This document shows, one piece after another, positions 45,531 to 53,816 of a stretch of 64,000 bases of DNA. A program made the position numbers and the translations under genes. The notes beneath the pieces were generated by a model. That model was not told the origin of the DNA and did no database searches. It worked only from the letters and a program-made list of their open reading frames with translations. Position 1 is the stretch's first letter. Every line of letters begins with the position of its first letter. Source of the stretch: Paenibacillus thiaminolyticus (GTDB taxonomy: Bacteria > Bacillota > Bacilli > Paenibacillales > Paenibacillaceae); NCBI RefSeq assembly GCF_007066085.1, contig NZ_CP041405.1, positions 992,001-1,056,000 on the forward strand, in the 5' to 3' direction.

Positions 45531-46071
45531 TCCGCACCATTCCTCCGTACGGGATGTAGATGCGCGCCATGTCATCAGGATGTGTGCGGGTCAGGAAGCT
45601 GCGAACGAGGGCAGCATTGGTTTCATTCACATTTTTGACGACGACGCGAAAAATATCTCCCGTCTTCAAATAATAGACCCGGTCCGGATCAGTTGCCTGT
45701 GCCGATGTGTCCGGGAACAGGACGCGGTTCAAATCATCCGTATAATAAAAATCATAATACACCTCGAAGCGCGCCTGGAAGGTTCCTGCATCCGCCGGAT
45801 CCGTATGGATAGGATTATATTTTTTGATGCCGTGCTCCATCTCGAGATCGAATACATGTCCGCTTTGCGAGAGCTGCACGTTCAGGTCATTGACCATAGC
45901 CGGCGTAATAAATCCTTTGTCGCGAACGGCATCGACAAATCCGGTAACGGACGAATAGGCAAGCGTATAAGCAAGCTGCTCCTGCTGATGATACGAAGCG
46001 CCAAGCGGATACAGGAACATTAAGTAACATGCAATGACTGCGGCGAACAACGTTATGATCCCTTTGGCCAT
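45517..46071 (-). CDS. Exported single-span protein of the Tad-like locus (184 aa)
   Basis: Not recognised. MAKGIITLFAAVIACYLMFLYPLGASYHQQEQL shows one N-terminal membrane helix, followed by an amphipathic helix resembling that of the 334-aa protein (LAYTLAYSSVTGFVDAVRDKG) and a C-terminal part with DIFRVVVKNVNETN. GGAG lies about 10 nt before ATG 46071; an in-frame ATG 22 codons upstream has no site. The plan fits a TadE-like pseudopilin. Overlap of 14 bp with the next gene indicates coupled translation. Confidence 0.6.
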   Translation of the reverse strand: MAKGIITLFAAVIACYLMFLYPLGASYHQQEQLAYTLAYSSVTGFVDAVRDKGFITPAMVNDLNVQLSQSGHVFDLEMEHGIKKYNPIHTDPADAGTFQARFEVYYDFYYTDDLNRVLFPDTSAQATDPDRVYYLKTGDIFRVVVKNVNETNAALVRSFLTRTHPDDMARIYIPYGGMVRNEDY

Positions 46072-46088
46072 ACCGGGCTCACTCCTTC

Positions 46089-46472
46089 CTATAGCGGATC
46101 GAAAATCACCTGCTCCAGGCTGCCGTCGGAATGCCATACCTCCTTCATACGATACAAACCGTTCAGCCGGATTCCCGAAGCGTCTATACGGTCCCAGCCC
46201 ACATCTCGCCCATATTCTGTCAAGCCTACTTGAATCACGGCATCTATCGCGTGAATATGATAGATCGATTGCAGCACGGTAGCTCCCGTGACCGTATAGG
46301 TTGCCGGAATTTGCAGCCGGGGCGCGAGATTCGGATTCCGTTCATCGAGAACGCGATCCGCTTCGTCCAGCAGAAGCTTGCGGGCCGTTACCGCATCATG
46401 CGAGATCGAGAGCGCCGCCATAAAAAGGATAAAGGCAACCAAAAGGGATATCATGTGAGCGGCATTTTTCAT
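46089..46472 (-). CDS. Exported single-span protein of the Tad-like locus (127 aa)
   Basis: Not recognised. MKNAAHMISLLVAFILFMAALSISHDAVTARKLLLDEADRV: one membrane helix at about 7-23, then a charged helix and a compact C-terminal domain of about 80 residues (TVTGATVLQSIYHIHAIDAVIQVG). GGGGGAG lies before ATG 46472. The phrase TVTGATVLQSI resembles TTVSGSQVVNAIRKF of the 157-aa protein upstream, so the two may share a fold. A pseudopilin-like role is inferred from position only. Confidence 0.6.
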   Translation of the reverse strand: MKNAAHMISLLVAFILFMAALSISHDAVTARKLLLDEADRVLDERNPNLAPRLQIPATYTVTGATVLQSIYHIHAIDAVIQVGLTEYGRDVGWDRIDASGIRLNGLYRMKEVWHSDGSLEQVIFDPL

Positions 46473-46576
46473 ATATAATCTCCCCCCGTCCACAGTTCCG
46501 GCCCGAATGGAAGCCATGAAGGACAGGACGCAACTTTGAACCAGAGTTCTGGCGGCCTGTTGGCTGAATTCTCCAC

Positions 46577-47050
46577 TTACTGCTGCTCGAACACGATGCC
46601 GCGTGTCACATTGCTCTGGTCCACAATGACACGGGCTTTAAATTTGCCGCTCGGATTTACATAGCTTTCCAGCGACTCCAGGGTCGCCAGCTCCAGGCTT
46701 TCGTTGCGCTTCGCGCTGGAGACGGTCCCGTTGTCAAGCACATCTGACCCGTAGTAGGTCCCTTCCGTAATTCCATTCGACTTGTTTTTGCCTGTGATGA
46801 CGCGAACGCCGAACTGATCCTGCTTATAAAATTTGCGGATGGCGTTCACGACCTGAGAACCGCTTACCGTTGTGTTGTCATAGACGGTGAACGATGCTTT
46901 GCTGAGCTCCGTCTGTATAGACGAGAACTCATTTTGTGCCGTCTTCGTCGCCTCTTGGGCGCTGACGAACAGTAGTACGACAATCGTTATCAACGCAATG
47001 GTCAAAAAGATTCCCGCCGCTACCTTCAGCGCGGATTGAGCATTATTCAT
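46577..47050 (-). CDS. Exported single-span protein of the Tad-like locus (157 aa)
   Basis: Not recognised. MNNAQSALKVAAGIFLTIALITIVVLLF gives one N-terminal membrane helix, then an amphipathic helix (AQEATKTAQNEFSSIQTELSKASF) and a soluble part (SGSQVVNAIRKFYKQDQFGVRVITG). The layout is that of a pilin-like protein but no Glu5 is present after a possible Gly cleavage site, so processing by a prepilin peptidase is doubtful. First of four such genes after the TadB/C-like gene; the 89-bp gap upstream leaves room for its own ribosome binding site. Confidence 0.6.
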   Translation of the reverse strand: MNNAQSALKVAAGIFLTIALITIVVLLFVSAQEATKTAQNEFSSIQTELSKASFTVYDNTTVSGSQVVNAIRKFYKQDQFGVRVITGKNKSNGITEGTYYGSDVLDNGTVSSAKRNESLELATLESLESYVNPSGKFKARVIVDQSNVTRGIVFEQQ

Positions 47051-47139
47051 GGCAAATCATCTGCTCCTTTTCCGGATTTTTGTTCTATTGGGTTCTGATT
47101 GGCATGTCTGGCTTGGATAGGCCGCTTACTGAGCGGAGG

Positions 47140-49152
47140 CTACAGCTGACGAATTTGCTCAAAAGACGAGCGCATTTGCTCCGCGCTCATCCAGACGAGC
47201 GGTATGACCAAGTATAGAAAGACGAGGGCATACATCGGCGCGAATCCGAACCATTGTCCCCATACCGCTTTGGCATCGATGCTCTTCTCATAATGCTGTT
47301 TGATCATTTCCTGCTCATAGAGCCAGTCCTGTTCTACGTCATCGAAGGCTTGATAAAGCGGAATCAGATCGAAGGCCAGTTCGATTTTTTCGACGAAGCG
47401 GACAAAGTCCGGGTAAGGAGCATCCCGCTTCAGCTGCTGCAGCGCCGCTTCCGCCCCGCTCTCCCAATTCATGAGACATGCATGCAGCGGCTTCCTGAAA
47501 TAAATAGAGCTGCGCCCCATCCAGCCCACGATCTGTTCAGCCGTCATGCGGTCGAAGGCTCTCAGCAGCAAGGTCAGCGACTGGAACTGGCTAATCTCCG
47601 TCCTCATGTCGATATGCTGCAGCCGGCTCCGGACGTGAAGCAGGACGACCGGGCAGGCATAGGCGGCAAGACTCGCAGCAAGGATCAGCAGCACCTCCCA
47701 CCATTGGATGCAGCTCCCTTGCAGCCGATCAGCATAGTTCGCGAAGTAGTTGATTAGCTGCCTGGATTTCCGTTCGCTTGCCACCGAGGGGTGATCCAGG
47801 AGTTGTGCCTTCCACGTCTCAAGCGCTTGCTGGGACGGCTGCCCGGCAGTGCTGCCAACCATGGCCGGCAGCTCCAGCCCGAGCGCCGTCATCTGCCGCT
47901 GCAGCTGATTCCACGCCCCGGAAGCGGCTGTAGACTGCAATAGGAACAGCAGACAGACCCCGCAGCACAGCACGACCGCACCCAAAGCCCAGCGCCGGGC
48001 ATAGAATTGATCGACCGGCATGTCGTCGTTCGCCTCTCTCAGCAGCCGCTGAATCCGCCGAATCGATGCGGGAGATGTGCGGGCCATCAGTCGCCGTACG
48101 AGAAGCTTGACGGCAGGGCGGGTCCAGATACGGGACTCCCATGTCCGACGGGCTCCCACCTCGCCCCGGCCTGGCTGCCAATGCAGTTGCAGCAGCAGCC
48201 TGTGGCAGATGAAGACTGTGATGAACACCGTCAGCTGAAGCAGCCAGCCGAGCTTGCTCTCGTAAAATTGCTCCATCAGCGGGAAATAGGCCTTTGCCCA
48301 GCGGGCAAGCGGGTCAGCGAACAACACGGGCATGATCGCGATGGCCTGAAGCCCGCTCAGAAAATATTCCAGCCGGGAGCGCATCGTAAATTCCAGATGG
48401 ATCTCCCTCACGAGCATCGAGATGCCTTGCAAATAGGAGGACCCTTGCCGCTGAGGCGGATCCCCGTATTCGGCCACGAAGCGCGATAATCCAGCGAACA
48501 GCTTGAAGTAACGGTTCGGAGCCGCCTCCTCATACGCGGCCAGGGCCGCTTCCGGCTCCTGTTCATCCATCATGTCAAGCATTCGCTTCATGTGGGGCTC
48601 CAGCATCGGGTGGCTGCCGTCCGCCGCCTCGGCGATCGCGGCATCGGCCATGCGATGGCGGTGATAGGCTTGCCTCACACTGGCGAAGGCCTCCGCCCCG
48701 AGCTTCAGCAGCTTACGTTCGGCGCGTTGGACTATCGCATCCCGGTACAGCCCTTCCGCGACGCTCAATACGAGCAGGAGCATGAGCCATGACAGCACAT
48801 CCTGATCGAACGAGAGGAATACGATCGCCGCTAACGCAGCCGTCGCGGCGCTGCCGAGCAAGACAGCTGACGTCTTCCGGCGCAGCAGCCATTCATCATA
48901 CGAATAGAATAGGCTTAGCCGCTGCCGGATTGCGCGGGCCCGGCTCTTCAGCAGCGGCGTCTTTACAGCCATCATATAGAACCGCTGCAGCCCTGCATGC
49001 CATGCCGCCTTCATATGTGCGCCCCAAGAATTACTTCGCTGCCGGTATAGATAAGCTTGTCCCGTTTCCAGCCTTCTGCTGATCCTCCAGAGCAGAACAC
49101 CGATGGCTACCGAGACGGCGGCCAGCCCCATCAGCACAGTACTAACCGGCAA
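47140..49152 (-). CDS. Double-length TadB/TadC-like (type II secretion F domain) membrane protein
   Basis: 670 aa, about twice the length of TadB or TadC. The first half has helices near 5-22, 95-112, 115-133 and 265-310 around a cytosolic segment with MADAAIAEAADGSHPMLEPHMKRMLDMMDEQEP; the second half starts near 350 and repeats the plan with helices at about 395-413, 500-522 and 645-663. This suggests that TadB and TadC, normally two platform proteins, are fused. TTG 49152 is chosen since GGAGG lies 8 nt upstream; it overlaps the ATPase gene by 11 bp. Platform proteins couple the hexameric ATPase to pilus assembly. Similarity of the halves is judged by topology, not by alignment. Confidence 0.65.
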   Translation of the reverse strand: MPVSTVLMGLAAVSVAIGVLLWRISRRLETGQAYLYRQRSNSWGAHMKAAWHAGLQRFYMMAVKTPLLKSRARAIRQRLSLFYSYDEWLLRRKTSAVLLGSAATAALAAIVFLSFDQDVLSWLMLLLVLSVAEGLYRDAIVQRAERKLLKLGAEAFASVRQAYHRHRMADAAIAEAADGSHPMLEPHMKRMLDMMDEQEPEAALAAYEEAAPNRYFKLFAGLSRFVAEYGDPPQRQGSSYLQGISMLVREIHLEFTMRSRLEYFLSGLQAIAIMPVLFADPLARWAKAYFPLMEQFYESKLGWLLQLTVFITVFICHRLLLQLHWQPGRGEVGARRTWESRIWTRPAVKLLVRRLMARTSPASIRRIQRLLREANDDMPVDQFYARRWALGAVVLCCGVCLLFLLQSTAASGAWNQLQRQMTALGLELPAMVGSTAGQPSQQALETWKAQLLDHPSVASERKSRQLINYFANYADRLQGSCIQWWEVLLILAASLAAYACPVVLLHVRSRLQHIDMRTEISQFQSLTLLLRAFDRMTAEQIVGWMGRSSIYFRKPLHACLMNWESGAEAALQQLKRDAPYPDFVRFVEKIELAFDLIPLYQAFDDVEQDWLYEQEMIKQHYEKSIDAKAVWGQWFGFAPMYALVFLYLVIPLVWMSAEQMRSSFEQIRQL

Positions 49153-51022
49153 TCGCCATCCCTCCTTCTTCAGTCAGCCATTCGCGGAATCTCCGCTTGT
49201 CCTCGGCCGTCATTTCCCGCTCCATTGCTTCCGCCTGCCGATCGGATAGCGGATGAACCAACCAGTACCGGCCTTGCCGGTATTCGACGATATTGCGGTA
49301 TTCGAACGCGCGCGTTCGGCCAAGCCGGCGGTGCAACTGCTCGGAGGACAGAATGTAGCGCTCCCAAGATACACCTCCGCCCCCGCTCTCTGCGGCCGGC
49401 GGCATCTCCCCCGGCTCCGGATCCGCCATTGGGATGCACTCGGTGATCCGCTCAATATACCGCTTCCCGTCCGCGTCCCGGGCCAGATGCACATCAAAAT
49501 GGATCACGCCGCTAACCTGCTGCTCCGCAATCGCTTCGTTGTGGAACATTCCGCTTTTAAGCAGCGAGTTGCGAAGCGCGAAAATAAGATCCGTAAATGT
49601 TTTGGCGTGATGCGTGAAGACGGTGAACAAGCTGGCGACCTGCGCCATTTGAATCATCCAGGCCGCGATCGGGTCGGTAGCAACTTCACCGAGTATATGC
49701 ACCGTGCCATCCGTTTTCTTCTGCACGTCCAGCCCGGCCTGACCGGAAATGCGCTCGGTCTCCCTGAGCGAGACAATATTCCGGTGCGGGTACAGTCGCC
49801 GCAAATGGAGCTCGAACGCCTGCTCCTGCACGCGAAGCGGATAGAAAGGGTAGATGGACTGGACTAATGCCATCAAAAGCGTCGTCTTCCCCGATCCTTG
49901 CGCACCGGTAACAGCCGTCACCCGCGCTCCCTTCATTAAATAAGTAAGCAGAGCGATCGGCAGCTCGGCGTTATTATCCGTAATTAGCTGCGAAAGCGTG
50001 ACCCGGCTCGTATCGAATTTGCGGATAAAGAAGCACCATGATTCCGCAAAGGGCGGGCGAAGAACGACAACCCGCGAGCCGTCCTTCATATGATTGACCC
50101 GGTAGCCATCCGCTTCGGTCAACGGGCCGGGCGATTGATATTTGTAAATGTTGTGGCACACCCTGCGCAGCTCTGCGTCGCTGCCGAAGGAAAGAAACGC
50201 AAAACGAATCGATATCCCTTTATAAAAAATCCATACGCTGTCGCAGGCTCTGATCTCCTCTTTGTCCCCCGATTCCGGCTGCACCAAAGCGGCGTACGGC
50301 GTGCCGGCCAACACCTCAGGGACCCCGTTAATGCCGCCGGATACGCCGTCAATGCGCATATCGCGCATCTCATCAATGACCGAGAACCCTTTATACCGCT
50401 GATACAGACGTTGAGCTACAATCCGTATCCGGTCCCGGTGTCCGAACGGCAGACGCTCCATTCGAAACGCCGCGTCGACATCCCCGCTCGTGACGACATA
50501 GCCTGATTCGTCCTCCGCAGATGGAGTAACTTTTAATTCATCCCACTTGTATGTCCGTATCAGTTCATCCAATGCTTCGTACCCGTAGCGTTGCTTGTAT
50601 GCATACAGGAGCAAATCAAACTTGTCCTGTACAGTCAGCAGAGCCGGACTGTTGAACGAGATAAGCCGCTCTAGCTCATCTGCCGCAAGCTTGATATGCT
50701 GTTCGATAATGTCGACAATCCACTCTTTAATATATTCCTTGGCCGCAGGCTCGCCGTTGTTGCATGCTTTCAACGCCTTTTTGAGCGCCAGCCGGCGCGC
50801 TGTCTCGCGCCGGAACTCCTCTTCATTCGCATGGACATCCATCAGAATGTCAGAGGTCCACGTTATGAAATACTGCTTCACGACAGCGTCCAACCTCTCC
50901 CATGTCCAATCCTGCGGCTTGCCCGCACTGGCCGCCTTACTTCCCTTGCTGCGCAGGCGCAGCCCCAACCCGATAAGCGTGCCCGCAGCAATGGCCGCGA
51001 TGAGAATTCCGTTCCAGAACAT
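49142..51022 (-). CDS. TadA/CpaF family secretion ATPase
   Basis: 626 aa. An N-terminal membrane helix (FWNGILIAAIAAGTLIGLGL) is unusual for CpaF. A helical domain (about 40-160) precedes the N-domain and the RecA-like ATPase core (about 350-530): Walker A GAQGSGKTT with Lys379, Walker B-like VHILGEV at about 441-447, where the usual family wording REVRGGEA is changed to GEVATDPIA, and a His box with VFTHHAKTF near 470. It should power pilus or pseudopilus assembly with the TadB/C-like protein encoded just downstream. The extra 100 C-terminal residues are charged and of unknown role. Confidence 0.85.
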   Translation of the reverse strand: MFWNGILIAAIAAGTLIGLGLRLRSKGSKAASAGKPQDWTWERLDAVVKQYFITWTSDILMDVHANEEEFRRETARRLALKKALKACNNGEPAAKEYIKEWIVDIIEQHIKLAADELERLISFNSPALLTVQDKFDLLLYAYKQRYGYEALDELIRTYKWDELKVTPSAEDESGYVVTSGDVDAAFRMERLPFGHRDRIRIVAQRLYQRYKGFSVIDEMRDMRIDGVSGGINGVPEVLAGTPYAALVQPESGDKEEIRACDSVWIFYKGISIRFAFLSFGSDAELRRVCHNIYKYQSPGPLTEADGYRVNHMKDGSRVVVLRPPFAESWCFFIRKFDTSRVTLSQLITDNNAELPIALLTYLMKGARVTAVTGAQGSGKTTLLMALVQSIYPFYPLRVQEQAFELHLRRLYPHRNIVSLRETERISGQAGLDVQKKTDGTVHILGEVATDPIAAWMIQMAQVASLFTVFTHHAKTFTDLIFALRNSLLKSGMFHNEAIAEQQVSGVIHFDVHLARDADGKRYIERITECIPMADPEPGEMPPAAESGGGGVSWERYILSSEQLHRRLGRTRAFEYRNIVEYRQGRYWLVHPLSDRQAEAMEREMTAEDKRRFREWLTEEGGMAIAG

Positions 51023-51026
51023 GCGC

Positions 51027-51851
51027 TCACCCCGCTTTACCTGGATCGGAACGCGCTATCGCGCCTGACTCCGCCATGAGCCATTCCGCCAGCTTCTTGT
51101 GATGATGGGCGAATCCATTCCGCTGCTTGCGCTGCGGCTTCATGAGCTGCTGAATATACCAGGCAAGCAGCTTGCCCTCGTCTGCGGCGTTCCGGAAACC
51201 GGCGGAGTACGGAATCATGAACACGGGTGCCTCCGGCCTGTATTGACGCCGAATCCGGATATCATTTTGCCGGATATCGTCATCATACATGCCTAATATA
51301 TAGGCAGAGACGGGAGAGCCCTGATCGCGGAAGGCGGCATCCAGTGAAGAACGCTGTTGGCTGGCAATGAGCAGCGTCCCATGGGCCCGCGCCCCGACAG
51401 ACTGCGCCATATCGTCATCTTCTCCGCCTGCATCCCATAGCACGATATCGTACCGTTTCTCCGTCTGCCTCATTATCCTCTGTATCCAGTGGCGCAGCTT
51501 GGCTCTGCCAGTCGATCGTTCATTTTCGTCGTCAAAACCCGGGAGCATATCGAGATTGCGCATGACGGGAATCGTGAAGGACACGAGGAGATCATCCTCC
51601 GCCTGTTGATGCTCCAGCATGCGAAGCAGGTTGCTCCAACCGTTCGGAGTGGTGCGATAATGAATCGAAGACGCGGCCTCCGGCTTCGGCAGGAGCGCCT
51701 CCAGGCCTCTGCCCCGCCGCTCGGCATGAATGAGCAGCACGCGCAGCTGGCAGCGCCAGGCGAGCGTCATTCCCAAGCATGCCGTCAAGGAAGTGCCTCC
51801 GCACATTCCCCGTCCTGCCGAACGTATCATCCAATGCTTGCATAGCGGCAT
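51027..51851 (-). CDS. ParA/CpaE-like protein with degenerate P-loop (second of two)
   Basis: 274 aa. The N-terminus IRSAGRGMCGGTSLTACLGMTLAWRCQLRVLLIHAE has the shape of a ParA/MinD deviant Walker A followed by the second strand, but the usual lysines are absent. Further ParA-like segments: FTIPVMRNLDMLPGFDDEN (switch-like) and YDIVLWDAGGEDDDMAQSVGARAHGTLLIASQQ, matching the Walker B and following strand. In Tad systems CpaE/TadZ proteins of this fold place the apparatus at the pole. ATP binding is doubtful here. Starts 7 bp after the gene before it and ends 4 bp before the ATPase gene. Confidence 0.6.
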   Translation of the reverse strand: MPLCKHWMIRSAGRGMCGGTSLTACLGMTLAWRCQLRVLLIHAERRGRGLEALLPKPEAASSIHYRTTPNGWSNLLRMLEHQQAEDDLLVSFTIPVMRNLDMLPGFDDENERSTGRAKLRHWIQRIMRQTEKRYDIVLWDAGGEDDDMAQSVGARAHGTLLIASQQRSSLDAAFRDQGSPVSAYILGMYDDDIRQNDIRIRRQYRPEAPVFMIPYSAGFRNAADEGKLLAWYIQQLMKPQRKQRNGFAHHHKKLAEWLMAESGAIARSDPGKAG

Positions 51852-51858
51852 TTTTGCA

Positions 51859-52572
51859 TTACCATCCTTTCGTCGTGTCCTTCAGGCATTTTCTCCATTC
51901 TTTGTCTGCCAGCGGACCTGCGATCCGTTCCGCCAACCCGCGCCATGCTCTTTTCGTTCCGCGCGCATAGGCCTGAAGGCACATCGTTCCCGCATGCTCC
52001 TGATCCATCTTCGCCGTCCAATCCCGTTCGTCTTCGGGAATGACTACCGCATCCTCCGACCAGCACTGCTCGAATCCCGGCTGATACAGTTCTTTCACGA
52101 ATTCGAGCTCGGACTCCGGCTCCAGGGAACGGAACAGCACCGGAATGAATGCGAGCGGTTCCCCTTCCTGATTGCGCTGGAAGGCAGCCAGCCATTCTTT
52201 GTTCTTCGCGATGTGATAGCTCTCGACAGTCTGGCAGAGGAAGCGGCAATCCGCTTCCGACCATTGCGCGGGAGCAAAAAATGCAGCTGAATCCGTATCG
52301 ATGAGGATATCATCATAGCTCGGCGGCGCCTCCTCTTTCCGCTCCAGTCTCTGGAACGCGTCCTTCCAATTCAAGCATCCGGTCAATATGTCGAACCCAT
52401 TCCAATTGAGCGGACTCATGGTCGGGTCCGGTCCGGCAACCCGGTACGCGCTCCATTGCGCCTGGGTCCCGTCAATCAACAGTACTTTTCGCTGCAACCG
52501 GGCAAGCAATGTGCATACCGCAAATAGATGCTCACTCTTATCCACGCTTCCGATAAATACCGCGCTAGACAT
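51859..52572 (-). CDS. ParA-like protein with degenerate P-loop (first of two)
   Basis: 237 aa from ATG 52572 (GGGGGA upstream). SSAVFIGSVDKSEHLFAVCTLLARLQRKVLLIDGTQ has the strand-loop-helix-strand order of SIMIBI ATPases, but the loop GSVDKSEH lacks the GKT consensus. PSYDDILIDTDSAAFFAPAQWSEADCRFLCQTVE resembles the Walker B region. The rest (ELEFVKELYQPGFEQCWSEDAVVIPED) is not recognised. Its position between the CpaB-like gene and the second ParA-like gene supports a structural or regulatory role in the same apparatus. Confidence 0.55.
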   Translation of the reverse strand: MSSAVFIGSVDKSEHLFAVCTLLARLQRKVLLIDGTQAQWSAYRVAGPDPTMSPLNWNGFDILTGCLNWKDAFQRLERKEEAPPSYDDILIDTDSAAFFAPAQWSEADCRFLCQTVESYHIAKNKEWLAAFQRNQEGEPLAFIPVLFRSLEPESELEFVKELYQPGFEQCWSEDAVVIPEDERDWTAKMDQEHAGTMCLQAYARGTKRAWRGLAERIAGPLADKEWRKCLKDTTKGW

Positions 52573-52592
52573 TCGTATTCCCCCTATCTTCT

Positions 52593-53816
52593 TCACTTCC
52601 GCTTCTCCCGTTGGCGGCGGTCAGGCTCGGAAAAGATCGATTCGTGCTCCGTCGCATTTTCTGTATGATTTCCGGAGCCGCCTGTTCCTTGCTGCGACTC
52701 CTCCTCCGGAATGGAATGAACCGGTTCATCCGGCGACGGGGGCTGCGCAGGCCTTCTGTCCGGCTCCTTCTCTGTTCCCGCGCTTCCGGGAACCGTATCC
52801 GGCAGTGGCCGCGGCGTGTCCTGGGTCAACCGTTCTGTCGACGTGCCGCCCTTCGGACCGACGAACGGCGAATTCCTTACCGCCTCCGGCGCTCTTCCCG
52901 TCAGCGGAGACGCTCCGGCGGGATGAGCGGGAACGGGGTAACCGGCCGCTTCTTGCGTCACTTGTTCAGGTCTCATTCTTACCCCGCCGGAAGTGTCCCG
53001 CTCGGCGGCCTTGTCGGCCCATGCGTTTTCCATCTGTTCCCGAAGACGGGACATTAACGCCGTCTTCGCCTCCTTCGCGATATTCGGGTTCGATTGCATG
53101 AGCTTCAGCACCTGTTCATTGGGCGGATAATTGACTGCCGCATCCTTTTGCAGATGAGGTTCGATATACCGTAATGCATAAATCTGACCTCCATGCAAAT
53201 AAGCGTCCACACAGGCGCTGGAGAACGACAACCGTTCGCGTTCATCCATCTGCAGCCAGATCGTGGGCTCCTGCAGTTCATGAACCGCCTTGCGAGACAG
53301 GATGACATAATCTTGGCCATCCGGGAACCGGATGCGCACATCAATCGCATCGCGCTTGCTCAACAACAATGGCAGTTGAATGACCGCCGTCTCCACCCAG
53401 CGCATATCATCCGCCAGCCGCGCCTCTTCATACAGCATCGAGGCGAGCACCGGAGTTTTGGCAGATACATCGATTTTCAGCACTTTGCCGACGGCGTCAT
53501 CCACCTCGCCCACCTGGCCTGCCGGAGCAGCCGATTCCGCGATCTCCCTCCGCTTCAGATCGGCCATGCTGATTCGGGTCCCGGCTTTGAGCGGCCGCTC
53601 GAATGCCCATATCGTCGCCTGCTGCTTCTCCCGTTCCGCCGCCAGCCGCTCCAGCCGATCGAATTCCTGCTTATATTCGGCTTCCACTGAAGACCGCAGC
53701 GCGAATAATTGGCGGTCGGACCACCACAGGCAGAACCCGAACAAGATGCCTGCTGCCGCCGCACCGCATAGAGCGGACCACGCCATTTGCTTCCTTCTCC
53801 GTGTCCATCGTCTCAA
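52593..53816 (-). CDS. CpaB/RcpC-like SAF domain protein
   Basis: 407 aa from TTG 53816, whose ribosome binding site GGAGAGG sits in the kinase gene and which overlaps the kinase stop by 4 nt (TTGA); the open frame reaches 82 codons further into the kinase gene. Residues 1-35: basic start and one membrane helix (WSALCGAAAAGILFGFCLWW). A coiled-coil segment follows, then a SAF domain at about 75-125 (RPLKAGTRISMADLKRREIAES, VGKVLKIDVSAKTPVLASML), the hallmark of CpaB/FlgA/RcpC. The C-terminal 130 residues are Pro, Ser, Glu and Gly-rich and look disordered. In Tad systems CpaB works with a secretin; no secretin is expected in a Gram-positive. Confidence 0.7.
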   Translation of the reverse strand: MRRWTRRRKQMAWSALCGAAAAGILFGFCLWWSDRQLFALRSSVEAEYKQEFDRLERLAAEREKQQATIWAFERPLKAGTRISMADLKRREIAESAAPAGQVGEVDDAVGKVLKIDVSAKTPVLASMLYEEARLADDMRWVETAVIQLPLLLSKRDAIDVRIRFPDGQDYVILSRKAVHELQEPTIWLQMDERERLSFSSACVDAYLHGGQIYALRYIEPHLQKDAAVNYPPNEQVLKLMQSNPNIAKEAKTALMSRLREQMENAWADKAAERDTSGGVRMRPEQVTQEAAGYPVPAHPAGASPLTGRAPEAVRNSPFVGPKGGTSTERLTQDTPRPLPDTVPGSAGTEKEPDRRPAQPPSPDEPVHSIPEEESQQGTGGSGNHTENATEHESIFSEPDRRQREKRK

